The notes beneath the pieces were generated by a model. It had not been told where the DNA came from. It did no database searches and was given only the letters and a program-made list of their open reading frames with translations. From the NCBI RefSeq assembly GCF_024699275.1, contig NZ_JAILPX010000002.1:1-20221 (forward strand): 20,221 bases of DNA, in the 5' to 3' direction. The translations under genes were made by a program, and so were the position numbers. Positions 6,920 to 13,481 of the stretch are shown here, piece by piece. Every line of letters starts with the position of its first letter. Within the stretch, counting starts at the first letter, position 1. The stretch is from Selenomonas sp. (GTDB lineage: Bacteria > Bacillota_C > Negativicutes > Selenomonadales > Selenomonadaceae).

Positions 6920-7600
6920 TTAACCCATTTCCGCTACTTTATCCGCATCCAGTTCCATCCAGTCCTCACCTACGTAGAGCACACCTTCATTATACATGGC
7001 ACTTATCTCCCGGGTCAGCGCACTGCGATTACACTCCAACTCTTTAGCCAGTTGCACCCGGCCTGGTACATGAACCTTTTTCCGCCCCTGACGCTGCTCT
7101 TTGTAAATAAGATATAAAATCAGCCTCTCCCGTAAGGTTTTTTGCGAAAGAATCTTGATTTTCTGCATCATCAACACATTTTTCCGACAAAAGGCCTCTA
7201 AAAGGTTCTTCATCACCAATCCATGCGTGCGCCCCAGTTTCGGCCCGGCCGTAAGCAGCGCCTTATAGGGAATCCAAAGCACCAGCACATCTGTGAGGGC
7301 TTCAATAGACATATCATAGGGTATTTGCGGCATAATTGCTGAAGTACTCCCCAACATGGCACCACGTTCTAAATTATGACTTACCGACTCATTGCCAAAA
7401 CGGTCTTCCGCCAGCACTTGGGCCTCACCTTCCACCATGACGCCGATGTTGCCGTTTTCCTCATAAGCCCCCAGTATTCGTTCCCCCTTACTTACCCGCT
7501 TAATCGTGGCTCCCGTAGCCATAATGAATCGATCCACCTCAAGAGCCGATACCTCCCGGAACAGGGGCAATTCCTGCAAATCCAGATGATACACCTGCAC
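6920..7600 (-). CDS. Crp/Fnr-family transcription regulator
   Basis: The protein has an N-terminal cyclic-nucleotide-binding-like beta-roll (about 10-115), a dimerisation helix (about 120-165) and a C-terminal winged helix containing GRVQLAKELECNRSALTR, the form expected of Crp/Fnr DNA-binding helices. It lacks the N-terminal cysteine cluster of FNR and has only two cysteines, so an FNR-type iron-sulphur sensor is unlikely; the ligand is unknown. It is the first gene of the ccm operon, suggesting control of cytochrome maturation or respiration. Starts are GTG at 7600 (AGGAG at 8 bp, preferred) or GTG at 7609 (AGGAG at only 4 bp). Confidence 0.88.
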   Translation of the reverse strand: MQVYHLDLQELPLFREVSALEVDRFIMATGATIKRVSKGERILGAYEENGNIGVMVEGEAQVLAEDRFGNESVSHNLERGAMLGSTSAIMPQIPYDMSIEALTDVLVLWIPYKALLTAGPKLGRTHGLVMKNLLEAFCRKNVLMMQKIKILSQKTLRERLILYLIYKEQRQGRKKVHVPGRVQLAKELECNRSALTREISAMYNEGVLYVGEDWMELDADKVAEMG

Positions 7601-7661
7601 GGCGTTCACTCCTCTCCTGACACATCCAAATATCGATTATCCTTATTTCTTCCTGCTTCCC

Positions 7662-7667
7662 ATTATA
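7662..7667 (-). promoter_or_regulatory. -10 box of the regulator-ccm operon promoter
   Basis: A perfect TATAAT on the minus strand gives a predicted start near 7655 and a leader of about 54 nt. No recognisable -35 hexamer lies 16-18 bp upstream, which is typical of activator-dependent promoters. A palindromic site occupies the -35 region instead. Confidence 0.6.
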
Positions 7668-7687
7668 GCATCATGAATATTCGTGCT

Positions 7688-7705
7688 ATGTTGCCATGGC
7701 AACAT
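7688..7705. promoter_or_regulatory. Perfect 18-bp palindrome, probable Crp/Fnr-type operator
   Basis: ATGTTGCCATGGCAACAT is a perfect palindrome centred at 7696.5. With the start predicted from the TATAAT at 7662-7667, the centre falls at -41.5, the classic class II position for Crp/Fnr activators. The first gene of the operon encodes such a regulator, so autoregulation is the simplest reading. Which protein binds cannot be told from sequence alone. Confidence 0.6.
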
Positions 7706-7796
7706 TATGTTGTAATTATTCTAGCATTGACAGGATTCTCCTGCATTGGAGACCTTTACAAAAATCCATTCTAATTTTTGCCCCTCCTTACGATAC

Positions 7797-7826
7797 TTGC
7801 CAAATCCTGTTTCTGTTTAGTATAAT
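7797..7826 (+). promoter_or_regulatory. Promoter of the small plus-strand gene
   Basis: Plus-strand TTGCCA (7797-7802), an 18-bp spacer and perfect TATAAT (7821-7826) predict a start near 7833, leaving a 48-nt leader that carries AGGAGG. Confidence 0.7.
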
Positions 7827-7880
7827 TTTGTTGCAGCAGGAAAATGGGCCTGCAAACAAATATATAGGAGGTTCGGACGT

Positions 7881-8063
7881 TTGGAATCTGGCATAAGCTT
7901 TTCTGCATTGGAAGAAAATATCTTCCAGTTGAAAGGAGCCACCGATGCAATGCTCAGGGACACCATTGGCCTGGGACAAAAAATGCAAGAATCGTTTGAA
8001 CGGCATGCTAATAGTTCTCTTAGCCAGCAAGTGCTGTGGAAGGCACTGCGCGCTAAAAACTAA
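7881..8063 (+). CDS. Small protein of unknown function (60 residues)
   Basis: I do not recognise this protein. It begins at TTG 7881 with a perfect AGGAGG (7866-7871) 9 bp upstream, follows a good promoter (7797-7826), and ends at TAA 10 bp before a strong intrinsic terminator. This full transcription-unit architecture argues for a real gene despite its length. The product is soluble and probably mostly helical (LEENIFQLKGATDAML, LGQKMQESFERHANSSL), with no cysteine, no signal peptide and no membrane segment. It stands alone on the plus strand, divergent from the Crp/Fnr-ccm operon and convergent with the TRAP permease gene. It could be a small regulator or adaptor; no function is supported. 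Confidence 0.7.
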   Translation: MESGISFSALEENIFQLKGATDAMLRDTIGLGQKMQESFERHANSSLSQQVLWKALRAKN

Positions 8064-8072
8064 CAGTGCAGC

Positions 8073-8108
8073 AAAAAGCCTTCCCTCAACATACAGGGAA
8101 GGCTTTTT
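8073..8108. terminator. Bidirectional intrinsic terminator
   Basis: AAAAAGCCTTCCCT (8073-8086) pairs perfectly with its reverse complement at 8095-8108 around an 8-nt loop, so a U-tract follows the stem on both strands. It serves the small plus-strand gene and the TRAP permease gene, whose stop lies at 8120. Confidence 0.92.
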
Positions 8109-8119
8109 GTATGATCCTA

Positions 8120-10045
8120 TCATTCTGCAATCACTTTAGGACGCCGTTTCATCTGACTTAAGATAATCAACACAAACAGTGCCAAGCCGATACCATCCGT
8201 CATAATACCAGGCTGAATCATCAGCAGGCCAGCCACAATAAGGATTACCCGCTCATAACCTCTGCAGTCAGCGGCCAAATAACCAATCAGTGCCGAGCTG
8301 ATAGCCACCATACCTCCTAATGCCGTTACCGTAGACAATACCAGTTCTGCGGCGGTGCCGCTCATCATCAACAGTACCGGCGACATGACAAAGATATAGG
8401 GGATGATAAAGGCTGCAATGGCCAGTTTCGAGGCATTAACGCCAGTCTTTAAGGCATTGCCGCCGCTGATGCCTGCGCCAGCATAGGCAGCCAAAGCCAC
8501 AGGCGGAGTAACATCAGCAATAATGCCAAAATAAAACACAAACATATGCGCAGCCAACACGGGAACCCCCATCTGCACCAGAGCAGGGGCTGCTATGGTT
8601 GAGGTAATCACGTAGTTAGCCGTAGTGGGAACGCCCATGCCCAAAATAATCGCCGTAATCATGGTAAAGAACATGGTCGGCAGCAACAAACCACCAGAAA
8701 GTGTCAATAGCCCCGAAGCCAGCTTCAACCCCACACCGGTTTTCGTTACCACGCCGATGATAATCCCAGCTGCAGCACAGGCCACCAATACTCCCAGTAC
8801 ATTACGAGCGCCCTTTTCCAAGCCCTGAATGACCTCTATGGGCTTCATGCGGGTGGACTTGCGCAGACTGGAGCAGAGAATCGCCAAGACAATAGCGACC
8901 AATGCCGCCCGCATAGGCGTATAACCTGAAACCAACAGATACACGATAATAATCAAAGGCAGAGCCAAATGTCCCCGCTCTTTGAGCAGCGTAAAGAAGT
9001 GCGGCAGCTGCTCCCGGGGAATCCCTTTAAGCTTTCCCCGCTTAGCTTCAAAATGTACCCCCAGCCAGACACCAGCAAAATACAAAAGAGCCGGAACCAC
9101 AGCAGCTTTGACGATATCAATATAGGGAACCCCTACAAATTCGGCCATCAGGAAAGCCGCTGCCCCCATTACCGGAGGCATCAGCTGACCACCAGTGGAG
9201 GCCGCAGCCTCTACTGCTCCAGCAAAATTCTTATGATAACCCAGCTTTTTCATCATCGGGATGGTCAACGACCCGGTTCCCACTACATTGGCCACAGAAC
9301 TTCCCGATACGGTACCCATGAGTCCGGAAGATAATACCGCTACCTTTGCCGGTCCACCGCTGGCCCAGCCAGCAATGGAATTCGCCATATCAATAAAAAA
9401 TCTTCCCAGCCCCGTAGACTCCAGATAAGCGCCAAAGAGAATAAAGAGGAAGATAAAGGTCGAAGATACACCCAGGGGAATACCAAAGATACCTTCCGTA
9501 GTGTAATACAGATGCCCCACCAGTTGTCCCACCGTGAGTCCCCGATGCGCCAATACGCCAGGCATATAGGGACCTGCAAAGGCATAAGCCAGGAAGGCCA
9601 GCACCACGCAAACCATGGGTATCCCCACCACCCGGCGCGCAGCTTCAATGACCAGCAGGATTCCCAGCGTACCCACTACTAAATCCACGTCAGATACAAG
9701 GCCTGCCCGCAGTACCAAATGCTGATACTCATAGATAATATAAGCCGGTGTAGCTGCCCCCAAGATAGCCAGCAGCAGATCAAAAGGATGAATCTTATGG
9801 CGTGACCAGCTTTTCCGCGTTGGATAGAGCAAAAACACCAAAGCAAGACCAAAGCCCAAATGAACACCGCGCTGCAACTGCGCATCTAAGACACCAAAAG
9901 TCGCGGTATACAATTGAAAGATGGAAAAGCAGATGGCGATAAATGCCACAATCTTTTTCATCACACCGGTGTACTCCATCGTATCGGATTCTTTATCGAA
10001 CTCCTTCAAAACCGCATGGGCGGTTTTCACATCATGTTCATTCAT
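8120..10045 (-). CDS. TRAP transporter fused 4TM/12TM permease
   Basis: This is the membrane component of a secondary TRAP importer driven by an ion gradient. The 641-residue protein fuses a small DctQ-like part (about 30-160) to a large DctM-like part (about 165-625), the arrangement used with TAXI binding proteins. DctM-type motifs are GSSVANVVGTGSLTIPMMKK (248-267) and EAAASTGGQLMPPVMGAAAF (279-298), with GMGVPTTANYVITST in the second half. The substrate is likely an organic anion or amino acid, unresolved. The ATG at 10045 overlaps the preceding DUF1850 gene by 8 bp, with AAGGA about 10 bp upstream. It is the last gene of the operon. Confidence 0.93.
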   Translation of the reverse strand: MNEHDVKTAHAVLKEFDKESDTMEYTGVMKKIVAFIAICFSIFQLYTATFGVLDAQLQRGVHLGFGLALVFLLYPTRKSWSRHKIHPFDLLLAILGAATPAYIIYEYQHLVLRAGLVSDVDLVVGTLGILLVIEAARRVVGIPMVCVVLAFLAYAFAGPYMPGVLAHRGLTVGQLVGHLYYTTEGIFGIPLGVSSTFIFLFILFGAYLESTGLGRFFIDMANSIAGWASGGPAKVAVLSSGLMGTVSGSSVANVVGTGSLTIPMMKKLGYHKNFAGAVEAAASTGGQLMPPVMGAAAFLMAEFVGVPYIDIVKAAVVPALLYFAGVWLGVHFEAKRGKLKGIPREQLPHFFTLLKERGHLALPLIIIVYLLVSGYTPMRAALVAIVLAILCSSLRKSTRMKPIEVIQGLEKGARNVLGVLVACAAAGIIIGVVTKTGVGLKLASGLLTLSGGLLLPTMFFTMITAIILGMGVPTTANYVITSTIAAPALVQMGVPVLAAHMFVFYFGIIADVTPPVALAAYAGAGISGGNALKTGVNASKLAIAAFIIPYIFVMSPVLLMMSGTAAELVLSTVTALGGMVAISSALIGYLAADCRGYERVILIVAGLLMIQPGIMTDGIGLALFVLIILSQMKRRPKVIAE

Positions 10046-10517
10046 ACATAACCAATCCTTTCCATAAAGGCATCAACTCAATCGTCACCAAAGTGCCAGG
10101 CCGATATCGTTCATAAAGCGGAATACTCCTTCCGCCCAGATTCAAGGCCAATTCTGTACCTACACCTATGCGCAAATCTAGGTGCGTATAAGTTCGTTTC
10201 TGCCCCCGCAGCCAGTAATAGTTTCCTTCCTGGGAAAACTCCCCTTCCGTTGCATCAAAGGGCAAGCCCACGCCAAAGGACTGATATTTAGTGGCCAACA
10301 AAATAAATCCCTGTCGCGCTTCATCCACGGCCAGATATTCTTCTACCGGTGTCTTTTGCACCGAATGGATAAAATGCAGGGAAAGGGGAAATCCTGCTGC
10401 CGCTTCCCCTATATAGAGCCGCTCACCACCAACCCGCACAATCAAACAAGGCAAAGTAAGTATCTGCCACAAGGCCAGAAATATACCTAACCCACAAAGT
10501 AAAAATTCTTTCTGCAA
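10038..10517 (-). CDS. DUF1850 family protein of the TAXI-TRAP operon
   Basis: The 159-residue protein has one N-terminal membrane or signal segment (LLCGLGIFLALWQILTL) and an extracytoplasmic beta-rich domain. The segments FIHSVQKTPVEEYLAV and YQSFGVGLPF match the DUF1850 pattern. DUF1850 genes commonly sit beside TAXI-TRAP permeases; the role is unknown. The open frame extends to 10634, but that upstream part is uncharacteristic and overlaps hairpin sequences. The TTG at 10517 is chosen because AAGGTGAT, matching the 3' part of the anti-Shine-Dalgarno complement, lies about 6 bp before it and the protein then starts at its hydrophobic segment. The stop overlaps the permease start by 8 bp. 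Confidence 0.8.
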   Translation of the reverse strand: MQKEFLLCGLGIFLALWQILTLPCLIVRVGGERLYIGEAAAGFPLSLHFIHSVQKTPVEEYLAVDEARQGFILLATKYQSFGVGLPFDATEGEFSQEGNYYWLRGQKRTYTHLDLRIGVGTELALNLGGRSIPLYERYRPGTLVTIELMPLWKGLVMYE

Positions 10518-10533
10518 AAATATCACCTTACAC

Positions 10534-10655
10534 AAAAGCCTTCCCCCATGGAGAAGATTACCGCAACGGCAAAATGAAGCCTTTGGTAACTCATACCCTT
10601 GGACCTCATCCACCCTACAGGACGCCTTCCTCAAAGGGGAAGGCTAAGCCTTCCC
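10534..10655 (-). promoter_or_regulatory. Intercistronic region with competing hairpins
   Basis: Just after the TAXI gene the minus-strand RNA can form GGGAAGGC/GCCTTCCC (10637-10655), with a 3-nt loop. The same GCCTTCC segment can instead pair with GGAAGGC at 10624-10630, or with GGGGAAGGC followed by UUUU at 10534-10546. A hairpin behind the first gene of a transporter operon often stabilises the binding-protein message or attenuates downstream transcription. There is no immediate U-tract after the first stem. Confidence 0.5.
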
Positions 10656-10670
10656 AACTGGATTCAATCT

Positions 10671-11636
10671 TTATTCCTTAAAGAATTTCTCTGCACCTGC
10701 ATTCATGGGCAACGGCATACCATCCATGGCCTTCTCTTTCAAAATAGCCTTGGCAGCCGAATGTGCGGCATGAATACGATCGAGGTTCTTGAACAAGGCC
10801 TTGGCAATCTCATAGCCCAGATTATCATCAACCTTGTCATTGGCAACCAGCATAGCCATAACCGATACCGCTGGAACATCTTCATCAAACCCTGCATAAG
10901 TACCAGCCGGAATCACCGTCTTCGTATAGAAGGGATATTTAGCAATCAGAGCATCTGCTTTGGCTGCATCTACAGGCAACAAGCGTACCTTATGCTGAGA
11001 GGCAATATCCTGCACAGCAGAAGTCGGATAACCCGCCGTCAGGAATGCAGCATCAATATTTCCATCTTTCAATGCACTAGCTGCTTCTGCAAAAGATAGG
11101 TACTGAACCTGAATATCATCATAGGTAACACCATAGGCTTCCATAATCTGACGGGCGTTGGCCTCTACGCCGGAACCAGCAGCACCAACGGCTACCTTTT
11201 TCCCTTTTAGATCTGCAATGGATTTAATTCCTGTGCTGTCAAGCGTCACGGCCTGGCAGGTTTCAGGATACAAGGTGGCAATTCCCTTAAGGCCATCCAC
11301 TTTTTTATCCTTAAACATCTCCGCACCGTTGACTGCATAATAGGTGATATCATTCTGAACGATGGCCAAGTCCACAGAACCGTCCTTCAGCATATTGATA
11401 TTCGCCACAGATGCCCCTGTACTCTGCGCACTGGCATTCATGCCCGGTATATCCTTGTTAAGGACTTCAGCCATGGCACCACCAATGGGGTAATATGTAC
11501 CTGCCGTACCGCCGGTACCGATATTCAAAAACTTCTTCTCTGCGGCATTGTCACCACCGCAGCCCGTTAAGACAGCTGCCATAGCCACAACCGTCAGCCC
11601 TGTTACCAGAGCTTTTTTTAAGCTTGCAAACTTCAT
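10671..11636 (-). CDS. TAXI family TRAP solute-binding lipoprotein
   Basis: This is the extracytoplasmic binding component that captures the solute for the fused TRAP permease downstream. The 321-residue precursor has a lipoprotein signal ending in LTGC (Cys26). The mature part shows the TAXI-type start FLNIGTGGTAGTYYPIGGAM (36-55), then NINMLKDGSVDLAIVQND and ADLKGKKVAVGAAGSGVEAN, as in the immunogenic-protein/NMT1-like fold. ATG 11636 is preceded by AGGAGG at 7 bp. It is the first gene of the operon and has its own promoter; the high-expression ribosome-binding site fits the usual excess of binding protein over permease. Confidence 0.94.
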   Translation of the reverse strand: MKFASLKKALVTGLTVVAMAAVLTGCGGDNAAEKKFLNIGTGGTAGTYYPIGGAMAEVLNKDIPGMNASAQSTGASVANINMLKDGSVDLAIVQNDITYYAVNGAEMFKDKKVDGLKGIATLYPETCQAVTLDSTGIKSIADLKGKKVAVGAAGSGVEANARQIMEAYGVTYDDIQVQYLSFAEAASALKDGNIDAAFLTAGYPTSAVQDIASQHKVRLLPVDAAKADALIAKYPFYTKTVIPAGTYAGFDEDVPAVSVMAMLVANDKVDDNLGYEIAKALFKNLDRIHAAHSAAKAILKEKAMDGMPLPMNAGAEKFFKE

Positions 11637-11702
11637 ACTTACCCCTCCTAATTGTGTAATTTAACCTACAAATCAAAACAATAACTGCATATCTCGTATA
11701 TC

Positions 11703-11731
11703 ATTATAGCATAGTTGGTATACATATACAA
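11703..11731 (-). promoter_or_regulatory. Promoter of the TAXI-TRAP operon
   Basis: Minus-strand TTGTAT (11726-11731), a 17-bp spacer and TATAAT (11703-11708) predict a start near 11696 and a leader of about 60 nt. The -35 region is embedded in an imperfect palindrome (11715-11731). Confidence 0.7.
11715..11731. promoter_or_regulatory. Imperfect palindrome over the TAXI-TRAP -35 box
   Basis: TTGGTATACATATACAA has partial two-fold symmetry around TATAC/GTATA half-sites and covers the -35 box and spacer. This placement suits a repressor such as a GntR-type protein; the binder is not known. Confidence 0.35.
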
Positions 11732-11758
11732 GTGTTTCTCTGTTAAAAAGACCGTCTT

Positions 11759-11784
11759 TGTAATGTATGTATGTATACATTACA
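11759..11784. promoter_or_regulatory. Inverted repeat upstream of the TAXI-TRAP promoter
   Basis: TGTAATGTAT (11759-11768) and its exact reverse complement (11775-11784) are separated by 6 bp. The centre lies about 75 bp upstream of the predicted TAXI transcription start. It shares GTATAC-like half-sites with the palindrome at 11715-11731, suggesting one regulator may bind both. Confidence 0.45.
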
Positions 11785-11796
11785 CAAATAAGCAAC

Positions 11797-11830
11797 AAAA
11801 AAGTCATTTCCTCTTGGGAAATGACTTTTT
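11797..11830. terminator. Intrinsic terminator after brnQ
   Basis: A-tract plus GTCATTTCC (to 11811), a 5-nt loop and GGAAATGAC plus T-tract (11817-11830) form a perfect stem with a U-tract on either strand. It lies 28 bp past the brnQ stop and separates brnQ from the TAXI-TRAP promoter. Confidence 0.9.
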
Positions 11831-11857
11831 AACCGATAACCCGATACTTTTCGTATC

Positions 11858-13204
11858 TTATTGTTCAGTTGTCAATACATCACTATTCTGTGCACCCCGA
11901 AATGAAGAAATCACCCAGCCTAACGCTGCAGCTGCCACAGCCGGCACAAACCAGCCCATGCCAATATCGTAGAAGGGTACATAAGCCGTCAGGAATTCCG
12001 TCAGCATGGGGAATTTAACACCAGCTGCAGACAGACCATCCAATACAGCAAAAATCAATGTTACATTGATCGCCAAACGGTAAACACCATAACGCCAGGC
12101 AATCACACCATCAAACAAGGACAACACCACAAACACAATAACCAATGGATAGATGGCTACCAGGAAAGGTACAGACAAGGCGATAATCTGCGTCAGGCCG
12201 ATATTGGAAGCCACAAAGCTAAACAAAGTGGCAACCTGCACCAACCGAGCGTAAGAAACGCGATTTTTCGATAACTTGTTGAAGTACCACGCCATACCGG
12301 AAATCATCCCACAGGAAGTAGTCAGGCAAGCCAACGCGATAATAAAAGCAACTAATAAATTGCCTGCCGGTCCAAAGAAAATACCTACAGCCCCCGCCAG
12401 CAGCTGACCGCCGTTTTCCACATGGCCTAAAACACTGGCACTGGTAGCACCGATATAAGCTAAGGAACCATATACCAAAGTCATCAGCGCAACGGTAATA
12501 AATCCGGAAATGATGCAGATTTTGCTCACGGACTTATTATCGGTAGTCCCCCGCATACGAATAGCATTGACGACAATGGTACCGATGGAAAGCGAAGCCA
12601 ACAGATCCATGGTCTGATAACCATCCTGGAAGCCCTGGGAGAAAGGTGCAGCGATATAGTTCCCGGTTGCGTCCAACACATCTCCCAGCGGTGTTACAAA
12701 GGATTTCACAAAAAGGATAACCAAAAATAGCAATAAAGCCGGTGTCAGCATCTTCCCCACACGGTCAATCAGCTTGTTCGGTGTCATGGCCAAATAATAA
12801 GTTGCCCCAAAGAAGAACAGGGTATAGATAAACTGCCCCAAAGCCAAATCATCCGCGGCCAGGAAGGGACGAATACCAATTTCAAAGGACACTGCCCCAG
12901 TACGTGGTACCGCAAATACAGGGCCAATAGTCAGATACAAAATAACCAGTAGAGCCGTAGCCAGCCAGGGATAGGTTTTGCGGTTCATGAATTCCACATA
13001 TTTGCCCCCCTGCATGGCGATAGCAGTAATCCCCAACAAGGGCAGCCCCACCCCTGTCACTAAGAAGCCAATCATGGCAGTAATGCTATTTGAGCCGGCA
13101 GCCTGCCCCAAGGCAGGCGGAAAAATCAGATTACCAGCCCCAAAAAAGATAGAAAACATCATCAGGCCGACGGTCAGGATTTCGCCTTTGCTCATTCGCT
13201 TCAT
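11858..13204 (-). CDS. brnQ: Branched-chain amino acid:cation symporter BrnQ
   Basis: BrnQ is an LIVCS-family carrier importing leucine, isoleucine and valine with sodium or protons. The protein has 448 residues and about 12 membrane segments. The N-terminal MMFSIFFGAGNLIFPPALG (15-33) is the family hallmark, followed by GPVFAVPRTGAVSFE (about 95-109) and the ACLTTSCGMISG region near 290. ATG 13204 has only a weak ribosome-binding site. A short open frame ends 2 bp before it, so translation may be coupled. It is a single-gene unit with its own promoter, a structured leader and a terminator. Confidence 0.94.
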   Translation of the reverse strand: MKRMSKGEILTVGLMMFSIFFGAGNLIFPPALGQAAGSNSITAMIGFLVTGVGLPLLGITAIAMQGGKYVEFMNRKTYPWLATALLVILYLTIGPVFAVPRTGAVSFEIGIRPFLAADDLALGQFIYTLFFFGATYYLAMTPNKLIDRVGKMLTPALLLFLVILFVKSFVTPLGDVLDATGNYIAAPFSQGFQDGYQTMDLLASLSIGTIVVNAIRMRGTTDNKSVSKICIISGFITVALMTLVYGSLAYIGATSASVLGHVENGGQLLAGAVGIFFGPAGNLLVAFIIALACLTTSCGMISGMAWYFNKLSKNRVSYARLVQVATLFSFVASNIGLTQIIALSVPFLVAIYPLVIVFVVLSLFDGVIAWRYGVYRLAINVTLIFAVLDGLSAAGVKFPMLTEFLTAYVPFYDIGMGWFVPAVAAAALGWVISSFRGAQNSDVLTTEQ

Positions 13205-13206
13205 AC

Positions 13207-13311
13207 TTACTCACACTCTTTTCTCACATAATACACCTTTTGTCCACTCATAATGAACACGAGCAAACATACAAAAAGCTCATGTCCCATGTTCCCAGAC
13301 ATGAACTCCAA
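13207..13311 (-). CDS. Possible leader peptide upstream of brnQ (34 codons)
   Basis: In the 128-nt brnQ leader an open frame runs from TTG 13311 (AAGG 6 bp upstream) or ATG 13302 to TAA at 13207, ending 2 bp before the brnQ ATG. Its middle encodes a run of Leu, Phe, Val and Ile residues (ELFVCLLVFIM), starting exactly at the 3' side of a terminator hairpin. This could be a branched-chain-responsive leader peptide or simply a chance frame. No homologue is known to me. Confidence 0.3.
   Translation of the reverse strand: MEFMSGNMGHELFVCLLVFIMSGQKVYYVRKECE
13273..13307 (-). terminator. Leader terminator/attenuator of brnQ
   Basis: Minus-strand arms at 13298-13307 and 13277-13286 form a 10-bp stem (one G-U) with an 11-nt loop, followed by U5 (13273-13277, its last base shared with the stem). 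It lies within the leader, after the promoter and before the gene. A competing pairing of TGAAC (13313-13317) with GTTCA (13302-13306) would disrupt the 5' arm, as an antiterminator would. Confidence 0.55.
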
Positions 13312-13338
13312 GGTTCACCTTCGTTTTAGGATAAACGT

Positions 13339-13368
13339 ATTATAGCACAAAGACAAAAGACAAAGCAA
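13339..13368 (-). promoter_or_regulatory. Promoter of brnQ
   Basis: Minus-strand TTGCTT (13363-13368), an 18-bp spacer and TATAAT (13339-13344) predict a start near 13332 and a leader of 128 nt. Confidence 0.65.
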
Positions 13369-13399
13369 GTGCGTTTTTGTTTTTTCTGTGTAAACTCGT

Positions 13400-13432
13400 A
13401 AACTTTTATTTCCTAAAAGTTTCTGTTATACT
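13400..13432 (+). promoter_or_regulatory. Promoter and dyad operator of the plus-strand 145-residue gene
   Basis: TATACT (13427-13432) is a good plus-strand -10 box. The -35 region has only a weak TTTTAT and is covered by a perfect dyad: AAACTTTTA (13400-13408), a 5-bp spacer, and TAAAAGTTT (13414-13422). This suggests regulated transcription from about 13439. Confidence 0.5.
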
Positions 13433-13481
13433 GTAAACAAAATCAGCCACAGAAAAACAGCTTAATGAGGAGTAGAAATCA

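Noticed and set aside
7690..7703. Resemblance of the palindrome core to the eukaryotic X-box/RFX site
   Set aside because: The match is coincidental: the locus is clearly bacterial, and the position at -41.5 explains it better as a bacterial operator.
7376..7774. Plus-strand open frame over the Crp/Fnr gene and its promoter
   Set aside because: It runs antisense to a clear coding gene and continues through the operator region, with no ribosome-binding site.
10518..10634. N-terminal extension of the DUF1850 protein to 10634
   Set aside because: The extra 39 codons overlap hairpin sequences, are unlike the family, and a better ribosome-binding site supports TTG 10517.
11715..11972. Plus-strand open frame between the TAXI gene and brnQ
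   Set aside because: It spans promoter dyads, a terminator and the antisense 3' end of brnQ, and the translation has no protein-like pattern.
13205..13332. T-box riboswitch before brnQ
   Set aside because: The leader is only 128 nt and lacks the conserved AGGGTGGNACCGCG antiterminator and a specifier stem.
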